DNA of 64,000 nt from contig CM077115.1 of assembly GCA_039619475.1 (NCBI GenBank), positions 420,864,557 through 420,928,556 of the forward strand, given 5' to 3'. Source of the DNA: Icerya purchasi. Taxonomy: Eukaryota > Arthropoda > Insecta > Hemiptera > Monophlebidae. Of the stretch, positions 11,682 through 22,602 are shown piece by piece. Position numbers and translations under genes: made by a program. The notes beneath the pieces are model-generated. The model saw nothing but the letters and a program-made list of their open reading frames with translations, ran no database searches and was not told the origin of the DNA. The stretch's first letter is position 1; every line of letters starts with the position of its first letter.

Positions 11682-11844
11682 GGTTCAAATATATTAAGCC
11701 GGATACCAGATGAAACTCATATCGCTGGATAGGAGTTTCCACAAATTATCACCACTTACACGCCAAGTGCTAGATAGCCCACAAGGCTAGTCGCACACTC
11801 GCGGAAGAAAAATAAAAAAAAAAAAAAAAAAATTTTTTACAACC

Positions 11845-12084
11845 TGGGTATTTTTTACCCGACTGATAGACACTACTACAAACAAATATGTTTTTTTTGT
11901 AAACAAAGCAATTTTTAACGGATGTGAGGTGATTAATATCAACGTAAAGAGAATGTCACGAAAAACTCCTAAACGGCCAAGGCCAAATTCCAGCGCAATG
12001 CCGCGTAATAATAATGCGAAGATTGATCAGGTCGTTTTTACCCGGGTTAAAATTACTTTATTACCATGAAATCAAAATAACAGT
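11845..12084. other. Spacer, nothing recognised
   Basis: AT-rich sequence after the Jockey TSD. It contains CTGGGTATTTTTTACCCGACTG, a short inverted repeat of GGGTA and TACCC. Confidence 0.3.
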
Positions 12085-12915
12085 AGTTTCAAATTTGAGT
12101 ATAAATAACATTCCCCCGGTAGTGGCAAATATTAAAAATTACGTTGCAGGATTTTTTATTTTTCTGCAAAAAATAATAGAAAACGGTACCTTTTTTTTAA
12201 CTCTCTGCAATGAGTACAGTAATTAGGCTAGGAGTGCAACATGTATGTTTAGATCATGTCGTGTAGGTTTGATAACTTCAGTAACGTAAAAAGTGAAGTA
12301 ATGGAACGCGGTGTATTTATTATACTTACGCCAGAAATTAATAAAATGTCATTTAGTGTTTATTATTTACCATGGTAATTATTTTATTTAAATTTTAATT
12401 GATGAATTTTACGGTTTTCAATACACTAAAGATATGATCACCACGGATAATACATTGAACTATCGCTTTCAATTTAATTCTTTTTCGCAAAATATTAATA
12501 TTCAATGCCGAATTCGTTGTTTGTTGTTATGAAATCATGTGACAGTAGAACTGTCAAACTAAATTTCACATCGTGACGCCATTTTTGCCATTTTTTTTTT
12601 TATTGTTTCCGACTTTTTCAGTGGATTTTTCCAAAATTTTCTTTAATAAAAACCCTGTCCTGACAATTACGAACACAACAAAAAAAAATCATTCAAATCG
12701 GTCGAGCCGTTCTCAAGCTATGCTCTTTTATACATGCGCAATTGATTTTTATATATGTATTGCACCATTGAAGAAGCCCGCTGAAACCCAACGGACGACA
12801 GAATTCACACACCGAAGAACAATAAACCATGTTTATTTACATCATAGCTTTGCATAAATAAACGCTTACCGGAGTAATTTCTTGACTGCAGCGTCATCTG
12901 TCGGCAATTCAACAA
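12085..12915 (+). repeat. Dispersed repeat, copy 1
   Basis: This roughly 830-bp segment is clearly related, in inverted orientation, to 51780-52530. Shared landmarks in order are: a GGCAAATATTAAAAATT region, TGCAATGAGTACAG, the CACTAAAGATATGATC region, TTCAATGCCGAATT, ACATCGTGACGCCATTTTTG, an ATCGG-TCGAGCCGTTCTCAAG motif and GCG(T/C)CATCTGTCGG. Indels are frequent. It has no convincing coding capacity; the apparent frame at 12573-12857 is low complexity. It probably belongs to a non-autonomous family of unknown class. Confidence 0.65.
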
Positions 12916-14187
12916 ATTTACTCGGAACTAAAGACATTGAAAAAATTTAATCTTTTGCGGCGACACAGTTTTTCTATCAGTGCCGACGCACCGACTCTAA
13001 GTCGGGTCTCACGTTTTCGTGTATTTTAATCGATGCATGCGGGTTTTTTAAAATCAGTAACCATTTTGGAGGGTAGTTACGTTTTTACAACATCTAACAA
13101 ATAGATTTTTATTGATTAAACTGCATAATTATATTACATTATCATACTTTTTGCAAAATAAAATCCGAGTAAACGAACGCCCAAATATAATCATGACAGA
13201 AAATAGAACTATTATTGTATAATAGTACAAAACATATAAAAAGGTAAAATTACTCGAGTCACTAGTTTTCTTTTCGAGATTCTCTCGTTATTTTCATTGC
13301 ACAATCGTTAGACAGAAAGAGAAACGAGCGTGAGGCGACGCACCGCCTCAGAATCGGTCCCTATCGACAGACGACGTGCGGGAATTTACTCCTTAACCCC
13401 CTTCCAAGTCTTCAAAAATCGTAATTTGCCGGTGGCAATAATGTACTGAAAGATATGGGAGCATAAGATTCAGGGTAATTTACAAATTTTTACAGAATGT
13501 CGTCAATGGATTTCAAAACCTTTACTTTATCGAATTGAATTGAAAATAATACTGTATACCCATAAAGGCAGAATTAAAATACGAGTACATTTCACGTAAA
13601 AATATGATCCGATAAATCACTCTATTAAAAACGCAGTTTTATTTCCGAAGAATGTGAAACATTTTTGTTCCCCGTTTACATTCGTGCGTTTGGGGTTTCA
13701 TTTTCGCTATAAAAAGTAAATAAATTCTGTTTCATTTTGCAACTGAAATATTTCTCTTTTTTCTTGATTTTTTAAAAAATTTCGTATAGGGAAAAATAAA
13801 ACCAAATAGTTATACACACTATGTTTCGAACACTTCATATCTAAAATTATCGTTTTGTATACATTTAAACAAATAATGTACTACGAAAAAAAGGAAATAA
13901 TTATATAAAACAGAAAACGTAATTTTAAAAAAGCATAAAATATGTAATCAAAAAGCTGTTATAGGGTTTAAAGAAAATATTCGTAAGTGTTTTCAGAAAC
14001 AGAAGGTTCAGTCTGTATAACTTCAACAATATGCCATAATATTGGCCTTATTCTGTATTCTTCTGTTAATTTCAATACCAAATCATTTGTCCATTCCATT
14101 TTGTAAAATATTATTAAGGCAAATTACTCGCCGAATTCAATCTTTCTTAACTGAAAATAAACTCTCATTCGCATTGAACGAGCAAGA
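12916..14187. other. Spacer, no gene recognised
   Basis: AT-rich, with GC-richer islands near 12970-13010 and 13315-13380 that share GACGCACCG wording. No family features on either strand. Confidence 0.4.
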
Positions 14188-14562
14188 TTGCAATCTTTTC
14201 TTTGTAGTACCGCCAAAGGAGCAATCATCAGAGAGCGCGAGCAAACTATACGTCCATACTGCGCCATCGTTCAGAGAAAATATCAAGGTCATGTTTTAGC
14301 TCTTGCTCGCTCATGCTCACTCGCCCAATGTAGACCCCACTTAAGAAATCAAGAAGCTTTAGCTGAAGAAAAAATTCGAACGAAAGATCTAGCATAGTTA
14401 TGTAAATGTGAAAAGGTGAATACCCTGAAACGTGGTAGGCCTCCTAATTGTTCTTTAGATGAGCATAGAACAAAGAAGCCTACATTTAGACTATCAGCAG
14501 CAGTTTGAATCGATGAAATAGATCATTGCCCTTTGTTTGAAGAATCAAAAACCAGAGGTAAA
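14188..14562 (+). pseudogene. Unidentified decayed reading frame
   Basis: One frame stays mostly open over about 120 codons. It reads CRPHLRNQEALAEEKIRTKD, a stop, then LKRGRPPNCSLDEHRTKK, a stop, and IDEIDHCPLFEESKTR. It ends exactly at the hAT insertion that begins at 14563. I do not recognise the family. The Cys-rich and GRPP patches look protein-like rather than random, but this is inference from composition only. Confidence 0.3.
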
Positions 14563-14799
14563 CATGGGCGTAGCTGGGGGGGGGACAAGGGTGGGCATTG
14601 CCCACCGTAGAAAATTTGTTGCCCCTCCAGAAGAATCGTCTAAATGTCATACGGAGAAAAATTTGAAAAGTGTAAGAGTACAATGTACTTCGAAATTGAC
14701 TCCGCGATTATCACAATAATTTTCTCTGTACATGCATGGCCACCCGACACTAAACCCAAGTGCTAAGGACTACTGGAAAATAAAATATTTATAACCAGG

Positions 14800-15185
14800 T
14801 TATAGACAACACATAAATGCCAACTTAAAACTGCGATTTGTAAACCTACCATTAGCAAGGGCAATAGACGCAATTCTTAAATTAGATATGGAAAAAGCAG
14901 ATGATTTTATTGATAATTACAAGAAAATTTTAAAAGTTGATCCTGTAGCGCATACTCCAGTTAAAAAATTGTGGAATAAATCGGAAAATTTAAAAAATCA
15001 TATTAAAAAAGAATTTTGCCCTAATTTGTTCTAACTACTTCAAGCAACATTACCGCTTGGAATGAGCTTCGCCAGTTGCGAAACAAGTTTCTCTGCAATG
15101 AGGCAAATAGAAACGTGGTTAAGAACAATTATGCTCCAAAATAGATTTTCACGTATGTCTTTCCTGCGTATAGAGAATGAAATAT
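14800..15185 (+). pseudogene. hAT transposase C-terminal fragment
   Basis: Reading through one stop (TAA near 15031), the frame shows ARAIDAILKLDMEKADDFID, then TLPLGMSFASCETSFSAMRQ and TWLRTIMLQNRFSRM. The last two form the hAT dimerisation region (LP-x-SxAxCERxFSxMRxIKTWLRxTMxxxRxxxL). The catalytic DDE portion is absent, so this is only the tail of the transposase. It is consistent with the TIRs and TSD of the element around it. Confidence 0.7.
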
Positions 15186-15361
15186 AGTCAAAAACACCAT
15201 AACTTCTGAGGCGGTCTTGAATCGGTTCAGCACAGAAAATTGAAACTTATATAAGATTTTTATAAATCAATAAAGTATATTATAATAAACTGTATCTTAA
15301 AGAATGTAGGCAAACAAAAAATACGTCAGGAGAAGGGAAAATACAAAGGAAGAAAGAATGG

Positions 15362-16021
15362 ATGACGCAAAAAATAATTGAAATGATAAAAAAAAGAGAC
15401 AAACTGTACAAAAAAGTAAAAAAGAATAATCAAAATATTGAGTTAAGAAGAAAATACAATAAATTCAGAAACCAAGTGAATGCAGAAATAAGACGGCAAA
15501 AAGACATGTTTGACGGGAAAAGTTTTAAAGTGGCACAGGGGGATATCAGGAAAACTTGGTTAAATATAAACAAGATTATAGGAAAACAAAGGAGTCTAGG
15601 AGTAGATGAAACCATAAGTAAATACTTTGGCAAGGAACAAGAAGCAAGAGAAATTGCAGATAAATTCAGTAAAGAATTCAAAAATGGTATAAAAAAACTA
15701 GAACACAAATGTAATAAAGTGCTATTAGAAAAAAGAGAAGAAGATGAAGTAAAAGTAAACATGTACTTACCTAAAGCAAACGTAGAACAGGTGGGGAAAA
15801 TAATCGATGGATTAAAGGAAACAAAGGCCACCGGAATCGATGGAATAAGAATAAAAGATATAAAAACAGTAAAAATATATATAGTGAAGGAAATTACTAA
15901 GCTAATTAATCAGACGTTAAAAGAAGGGAAAATACCAAATGGGTTAAAAATATCGAAAACGAGACCAATATATAAAAAAGGAAACACAGTGAATATGAAA
16001 ACTATAGGCCAATTGCTGTAA
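15362..16021 (+). pseudogene. Non-LTR ORF2: linker and RT N-terminus
   Basis: Lys/Glu-rich linker (residues 1-130), then GLKETKATGIDGIRIKDIK (about 150), the RT 'K-A-x-G-x-D' motif, and ISKTRPIYKKGN (about 205). The frame is lost just before the expected NYRPIAV block, which continues in another frame at about 15990-16095. Confidence 0.75.
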
Positions 16022-16095
16022 GCAATGTAATTGCAACAATATTAGAAAAGTACGTAGCAAATAATCTAACGAAGTACCTACAAGAAAATAGGATA

Positions 16096-17361
16096 ATGGA
16101 CAAAACACAATACGGATTTCAAAAAGGAAAATCTACATCGAAAGCAATCGGCGAGCTTACTGAAAAAATAAGAGATAGCTTTGAAGAAGGAAAGAAGGTG
16201 TTGATAACGTTCATAGATCTTAGTAGAGCATTTGAAACGGTTGATCATAAAATAATCATAAACACATTAGAGGAGATAGGAATAACGAATAATTTGAAAA
16301 AATGGTTTCAAAGTTATTTAACACAAAGGAAAACATACGTAAATATCTTAAATGTGCAAAGTGAAAAAGAGGAGATGGATGTAGGAGTTCCGCGGGGTAG
16401 CAACCTAGCGCCAATACTGTTTATTATATATACGAATGGTCTATATAAGGAATTAAGTTACAGTGAGGTAGTCGCGTACGCGGATGATATAGCAATAGTT
16501 ACGTCACATAAAGATATGAAAGAGGCAGAAATAAGGATGCAAAAAGATCTAATAACAATAAGTAAATGGGCACACGATAAAAGTTTAAGAATAAATGTAA
16601 AAAAGACTAAAGCAATGGTACTGCGGAAAAAAAGAGACAACTCTGATTTGTATTGTCCAAATATAATAATGCACTCAAATGAATGTGTACATTCAATGGG
16701 GGAAAGACGCGAATGCGAAATGAAAAACTGTCAAAAGTTAGACATAGTAATGCAGTATAAATATTTGGGAGTAATGATGGATCAACACTTAAGATGGGAC
16801 ATACATATGGAATACATTGCAAAGAAAATAAAAGCAGTTTTACCAGCTTTATATACATTAAAGAAATATGCAACAAATGAAACATTAAAAGTAGTTTATT
16901 ATGCGCTAGTAGAGTCGAGGATCAGATATGGAATTCAGGGGTGGGGAATGGCGAGAAAAGCATACTTGGGGAAAATAAATAAACTGCAAATTAAATGCTT
17001 GAAATTAATAGGAAATCATAAAGGAGAGACCGATAGTGAAATAATTAAAAAAGAAAACGTAATGAGCATAAGAGGAATGTACTTATTACTGAAGATATGG
17101 GAGTACATATCAGCAGAAAAGAAAATTGAATTGGAGGAAAGAATAAACACAGAATACGAGTTGAGGGAAAAACTTTCGTACCAATTGCCGTTAGCAAGAA
17201 CAAAGATGGGGGAGCAAACGGATAAATATATTATAACTCAGATGTTGAATAAAATACCCAAAGAAATAATAGAGAAGGAAAAAATAGGGGAAAGAAAAAG
17301 GAAAATAAAGGAATGGCTTCAGGAAGAAGAAAATATAAAAAAAATAATAAACATAAAATAA
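16096..17361 (+). pseudogene. Non-LTR ORF2: reverse transcriptase core and C-terminus
   Basis: 421 open codons. RT motifs in order are QYGFQKGKST, FIDLSRAFETVDHKI (catalytic Asp), VGVPRGSNLAPILF and VAYADDIAIVTS (catalytic YADD, about residue 133). The post-RT region has YKYLGVMMDQHLRWD and SRIRYGIQGWG. There is no RNase H. The element type resembles Jockey-superfamily CR1-like proteins; clade assignment needs a tree. The catalytic residues are intact although the protein is truncated at its N-terminus. Confidence 0.85.
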
Positions 17362-17612
17362 AAAGACAAAACGCAACAAAAAAAAGCTAGGAAAAAAAAC
17401 AAAAAAAAAACTGAATATAGAAAATAGAAATAGATTAGTAATTATTGATAAGTAAAATAGATAGATTAAGTAAATATTACACGATCATGTATATGTATAA
17501 GTTAATTTAAGATGGTAAAATGTCAAATAGGATAATTCGTCGACAAGCGTTTTAGCTTGACGAAAATTTTTGTATGTAAAAAATTATAAATACATATTTT
17601 TCAAAAAAAAAA

Positions 17613-18000
17613 AGGTATTTTAATTCTCTGGTACGGATTTGCATAGTATTTGAAAATTAAGTGATCTGTAAATACAGCCCTTTTTTAAATAAACTGTTAT
17701 TTATTTCGGTTATGTATTTATTTAAGTAATTCATTTTCTATTAACTTTTTAATATAATACGATTATATATGTAGATCCGCATTGACAAAGTATATCGAGA
17801 CTCAAAACCATTCTGCACAAAACAATTCCGAATTATCCGGCCTTGAAACCGCTAAACCATTTAAATCATGATTTGAAACGAAAAGAATGAAAATAATTTT
17901 AAAAAATTTTAAGATTTGTACCGAAATTTACGTATGCTCACATACACACACATATATATATATATATTCAGCTAGTCAGCTGCCCCCCCTGGGAAAAATT
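17613..18000. other. hAT 3' region with CA/TA microsatellite
   Basis: Non-coding interior of the hAT element. An ACACACATATATATATATATA tract lies at about 17945-17968, just before the right end. Confidence 0.4.
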
Positions 18001-18289
18001 CTTAGCTACGGCCATGGATGTAAAAACAAAAGTTGGAAATCGTTAAGTAATTCTATTTGTGAAAAATGTAAAATAAAATTGTTTATTTCAAAAATGAAAG
18101 ACTGCTCTACAGAATTTCATAAGCATTAAGTGAAATACAAATTTCGAATTTTGTAAATACATATGTATGTTAAATATTACATGTTTTTTTTTTTTTTTGT
18201 TATGTTGTTGCTGTATTATTTTAGATATATTTTCATTATCCTCAACTTAAAATATAGTATTATATTAATATCTTAATTTTACTAATTTA

Positions 18290-18322
18290 TAGGATTCCGT
18301 ACATATAATGTACGGAATCCTA
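18290..18322. repeat. Perfect 15-bp inverted repeat, 3-nt loop
   Basis: TAGGATTCCGTACAT, ATA, ATGTACGGAATCCTA. Perfectly paired arms form a tight hairpin or cruciform. It lies between the hAT element and the long-TIR element; no other copy was noticed in the window. Confidence 0.85.
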
Positions 18323-18394
18323 ATAAGAAGGTTCAGAAACTACATAAATATCAAAAAAAATCAATAACTCACGAACGGTTTGACTTAAAAAGTT

Positions 18395-20337
18395 TAAAGG
18401 GTATAGCCGAGTTTATATAAGAAATTTGCCCCCACAGGTTTTTCGGGGAATCATTTTGACATCAAATAAAAATAATTCAGCCAAATTTTCATCTATTTAT
18501 CTCAAACGGTTTTCATGTATTTCAAAAAAAAACCCTTTTTTCGATTTTATTTTTTTTTTTAACAATAAAATTCAAAATAAATGAAAAACGATTTTTTTCC
18601 TGATTCTTAGAAGTATAAGACATAAAAAAATACTATCATTATGAATCTCGGGTGGAAAGCCGATTTTTAAGAACAGAAATAAAATTAAAATCAATTTTTT
18701 AACTGCGTTTTTGGAAATTTTGTCAGAAAATGTCTCTTTTACTCCTTTACACTCAGGAATTTTTTCATTTTTTTCGAATTGGTGGAACATAATAGGAAAT
18801 AATAAAAAATAATATTTTTTTCAAAATATCGTGTTTAAACACACCAAAACTTTTTTGCTGATAGAAAAATATACACATGGAAAATAATTTTTCAGCTGAA
18901 AATATACATTTTACACATAAAGATATTTAGAAAATTAAAAAATTGATGTTAAAAATGTTTTTTTTCATGCAAAAATTCATTGGAATAAAAAAGATATATT
19001 TTTTCTGTGTTGTTAACCACAATAATTTTACATTGTTAATAAATAAAAATGAAAATTTTTATTTGATAAGTTATATTATTTATATTTTCAAAAAAAGGTA
19101 TCAATAATTATTTACAATAAATGAAATGATTTCGCGTTAGAAATATGTATATGAAAAACTGTTTAAATAACATCGGTTAATTAACTTTTTCGTTTATAAA
19201 CAGCCAATTCAATATTTCGGCAGGTCTTATTATTTTAACCAAATATCGACTGTTTAACTTAAATTATAGTCTTAAAATTAATTGAAGAAAGAAGATATAT
19301 AGATTAGAAGTAAATTAATAGAATTAAAACACAACAATGGTTATATCATTATTTTTAAGGTAACTATATCAAGCAAGCACTATAGAGAAAAAATAGTTCT
19401 GAAAGTTCCAGTAGATGGCGCTGGCAAGTTAATCTAGCTCTGACTTTGATGAATTTTTGAAGACAACGGAAATCAAAATAAGAGATACCAAGATTTTAAA
19501 AAATTATTAACGTCAATTCAAAAATTTTTAATGCTTTAATTATTTGACGGAGAACATTTCTTAATTTTCTAAATATTTTTATGAATGAATACAAGGGCGT
19601 CGCCAGCCGATGAGCCAGGGAGGGGCAAGATGGGTTGCCAGCCGCCAGGGGGAGGCAAGATGATAGAAAAAGGATATGAGTTATAGGAAAAATAAAATTT
19701 ATAAGTTGTAAAGGCTTAATATTTTATTAAACAAGAATAAAATCTTAATTAAAACATAAGTTTTCCAAATTGTCCATGATTACGCGCCTATGAATAATCA
19801 TCAATGCCAGTTGATTAAAAAGTTTCAAGGCTCCAGGGGGGGGCAGCTGCCCTTCCCTTCCCCCCGCTGGCGACGCCCATGAATGAATATATCTTTAGCT
19901 GAAATATTATTTTCTATATATGTATTTCTCTACCGGCAAAAAAGTTTAGGTGTGTTTAAACACGATATTTTGAAAAAAAAATTAGTTTTCATTTTTTTTC
20001 ATTATATTCCACCATTTCAAAAAAAATGAAAAAAAACCTTAATGTAAAGGAGTAAAAGAGACATTTTCTAACAAAATAATTTTATTTCTGTTCTTAAAAA
20101 TCGGCTTTCCATCTCAGATTCATAGTAATAGTATTTTTTTATGCCTTTACTCCTACGAATTAGGAAAATAATAAAATCGAAAAACGAAGTTTTTTGCAAT
20201 ACTCGAAAACCGTTTGTGAGATAAATAACTGAAAATTTGGCTGAATTATTTTTACCTGATGTCAAAACGATTCCCCAAATGCAAATCAAAAAACCCGCGG
20301 GGGCAAATTTCCCATATAAACGCGGCTATACCCTTTA
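18395..20337. mobile_element. Long-TIR DNA element (arms about 450-510 bp)
   Basis: Left arm about 18395-18905 and right arm about 19890-20337 are inverted copies. The outermost bases are TAAAGGGTATAGCCG on both sides. Further landmarks are GAATC(A/G)TTTTGACATCA, the TAAGAACAGAAATAAAAT block, GTCTCTTTTACTCC and GTGTTTAAACAC. Divergence is moderate with indels. The middle has no transposase, so this is a non-autonomous or fold-back type element. A hAT MITE lies at 19592-19881. No TSD is evident and the class is unknown. Confidence 0.75.
19592..19881 (+). mobile_element. hAT MITE, copy 1 (290 bp)
   Basis: Begins CAAGGGCGTCGCCAGC and ends GCTGGCGACGCCCATG. Flanked by AATGAATA at 19584-19591 and 19882-19889, a perfect 8-bp duplication. 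The interior is AT-rich with a conserved AATATTTTATTAAACAAG block. Near the right end is a G-run followed by CAGCTGCCC. No coding capacity. Same family as copies at 24151, 50277 and 51443. Confidence 0.9.
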
Positions 20338-20694
20338 GAACATAAATTACAATTAAAATTATCTTTAAAACGATCTATAAGCTAACTTCCATTATTTCCA
20401 TGTCCAGTTAAAAATTGAGTGAAGTTATAATCAGTATAAAATGTTTCATTTGTAGTATTTCTCCTTGATTGAAACTATTTCCCACGTTACTTTGCCAGTT
20501 TTTGATTTATCACATCTGAGTTTGCCAGAGTCGTATACTATTTGAATTCATTTTATTGATCTATTTTCGTAACTTTTTCTTATCAAAAATTTTTTCTTCT
20601 TGTTTCAATGTTTTGATTTGGTTAACCTAATAATACATAACCTACTTAGTCTTACATAAAATAAAATTTCATAATACCTATTTACAAAGAAAAG
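20338..20694. other. Spacer, nothing recognised
   Basis: AT-rich. Should contain the left end of the outer piggyBac if that element is complete, but no CCCGGCGTTGG-like terminus with TTAA was found. Confidence 0.3.
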
Positions 20695-21295
20695 TCACTT
20701 ACAAATTATTTTCAGTCTGATACTTATAACATTCAGAGCAGGTATGTAAAGTATGTTCCGTTCCCCGCACATGAATTTTCCACATTTTTTGCAAGAAATT
20801 TTTGTGGGTCTGTTTTTCTTCCGATCACAATAAACACAGCGCTCTCTACTAGAAGACGCATTTTGTGTTGTTACTTCCAGTGAAGCTTCTCCAGTCAACT
20901 CTCGAATTCTCTTTCCTTTATCGTTCTTGGGATATTTGTTACCTGTGCTCTTGTTTTGAGATTCGTTTCTATTAGACGAAAAGATAATTGTTGAAGGCAT
21001 ATGAATTTCTTTGTTATCATCGGAATAGATTTCACATTGCGTGTTGCTAATTTGGACCCTGGGAAAAGTTTTATAACATTTTCCGACTTAGTTTTCGTGT
21101 TTTTCTAGGAGGTTGCTTATTCAATTTGGTACTACAGTCTTTTCCAAGGTAATACAAATTTGAGGTATTTTCGGTAACTTCTTCATCCTGCTCTGGCTCA
21201 CTGTTATGATCGTTCTCTTCTATCACTTCCTCCTCGTCTTTATCAGACAGATCATCACATTCCGTATCAGTTGTTTCACATTTCTTTACCCGCAT
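20695..21295 (-). pseudogene. piggyBac transposase, N- and C-termini without the middle
   Basis: On the minus strand 21295-21071 encodes an acidic N-terminus (CDDLSDKDEEEVIEEN) and LGKDCSTKLNKQPPRKTRK, the region that precedes the piggyBac catalytic domain. Then 21000-20695 encodes a basic stretch and a Cys-rich finger (RCVYCDRKKNRPTKISC, CGKFMC), which is the C-terminal zinc-binding tail. The whole DDD catalytic core between them is absent, so this is an internal-deletion derivative. The gap between the two frames is only about 70 bases. Confidence 0.65.
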
Positions 21296-22279
21296 ACATC
21301 TTCCGCGAGCTTCACTAATCGAACTTGTTCTCTTCCGTACTCACCCATTATCAAAAAATAAAAAGTAAAAAACAGGAATGTCAGTACCTGCCGGGTTGTC
21401 CTTCTGGAACATGCTGTCAAACTAGTTCCGGTAACAGTACAGTGTGTGACGTAGCAGACGTGTGTTTGTTAAGCTCGGAACGCAAATGTGAGATTTTTTC
21501 CCACTATACGACCAACCGTGTAACTCAATTATAGCATAGTGTGAGAATAATTCTATCGATGCTACTGTCCGTGTTCGGTGAGATTTTCTCTCATGATGCA
21601 CCGAAATGAAGTATAAATTATAAGTTTTTTGTAGTGTAAAGAATTAACTTTTTGAAATTAATTTTTAAAACTTTTTTGTTTTATTTTTTGTTTTTTGAGA
21701 AAATAAAACTTTCATAATGTAACTAGTAAAAAAGTTTTAATAAAAAACGAAACATCGTTGGTAGCATTATGAAAATTTACCCCATGTGAGATTTTTCCTC
21801 GCATGCAGTGCCGTCTTCAAGAATCAGGGGACCCTAAGCCTCGCCGGCTGGGGGCCCACTTAAAGAAAACGATTTTATGCAAAAATACAAATTTCAGTAC
21901 GACGACCGACGTGCATCACCACCGAAACAAGAAGGAAGCCACGTGACTGCCAACCCGCTAATTGCGCAAAGGGCACATTCTAGTTTTCGGGAGTCGAAAG
22001 TTATTGTCCCAAAGACAAGAACATACCTTCTGTTTGTCAGCAGGGACTAGATTTTTTTAAATTTTGAATTTCCCTCCCTGCTTCCGCAATCGTTTTAACA
22101 TAGTGGCGCTTTAGTCTGTTTAAAAAACAAGTGTGAACTTGCAATCAACACGAGAATTAGCAGTTTCAACGTCTTGCTCTTTAAGTTACCAGCGTGGCGA
22201 CCAAGAGCACCATGTCAACCCTGATGGTAAAAAAAGAATAGAATGTTGACGTCATCTCTGTTTAATCGCAAACTTAAAA

Positions 22280-22602
22280 ATGATGGGACAGTTAAACGTG
22301 GATGGTTATTATATTAGCCACCGTCTGGATGGATCATTATACTGTTTCGTGTGCAAATTATTGTCATCTCAAAATAATCAATTTAGTTCATCAGGATTTG
22401 ATGATTGGAGAAACGGGACAAAAAGGATAAAAGAACACGGAGGAAGCGGAGAGCACAAAAATTGCTTACTAGCTTATAGTAAACGAAAACATATAAGTGG
22501 TTGTATAGATGAGCAATTAATACTATAGTTTGAAATTGAAAAGATATACTGGGTTTGTTAGTGCAATTAAATTTTGGCGACGCGAGGCTTAGCTTTTCGA
22601 GG
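22280..22602 (+). pseudogene. hAT (ZMYM1-like) transposase, N-terminal part
   Basis: Shows a TTF-type zinc finger: SLYCFVCKLLSS, GFDDWRNGTKRIKEHGGSGE and HKNCLLAYSKRK, with Cys-Cys and His-Cys spacing typical of ZMYM1-like hAT transposases. Stop codons follow at 22526 and beyond. The reading continues to ATRGLAFRG, where coding is cut by the insertion at 22603; the same TTTCGAGG resumes at 27838. Confidence 0.75.

Larger units (their letters stand above)
7377..11831 (+). mobile_element. Full-length Jockey-type non-LTR retrotransposon
   Basis: A 4.45-kb element with 5' UTR, gag-like ORF1, EN-RT ORF2, 3' UTR and a terminal A-tail (11812-11831). It is flanked by a 13-bp direct repeat ATTTTTTACAACC at 7364-7376 and 11832-11844, a target-site duplication from target-primed insertion. 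Only three lesions separate it from open frames: a stop and a frameshift in ORF1, and one TAG in ORF2. Its nearest relative in the window is the internally deleted copy at 32.7-34.9 kb. The copy is young and may be a recent derivative of an active family. Confidence 0.9.
15300..17610 (+). mobile_element. 5'-truncated non-LTR retrotransposon (Jockey/CR1-like)
   Basis: Starts inside the linker before RT and ends in an A run at about 17600-17612. The coding blocks are 15362-16021 and 16096-17361, separated by a frameshift. The 3' UTR is AT-rich. It lies inside the hAT element at 14563-18016. No clean TSD is visible around its tail (GGTATTTTAAT). Confidence 0.75.
14563..18016 (+). mobile_element. 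hAT-type DNA transposon with nested non-LTR element
   Basis: The left end reads CATGGGCGTAGCT and the right end, inverted, CATGGCCGTAGCT. The flanks carry GAGGTAAA (14555-14562) and GATGTAAA (18017-18024), an 8-bp duplication matching at 7 of 8, as expected for hAT. Inside, a hAT C-terminal domain is recognisable at 14800-15185, supporting the class. A 5'-truncated non-LTR element fills 15300-17610. The left terminus is followed by a G-rich run, as in the MITE family at 19592. Confidence 0.65.

Noticed and set aside
20622..20640. TTAACCTAATAATAC as left end of the outer piggyBac
   Set aside because: The sequence after TTAA does not match the CCCGGCGTTGG seen at the right end.
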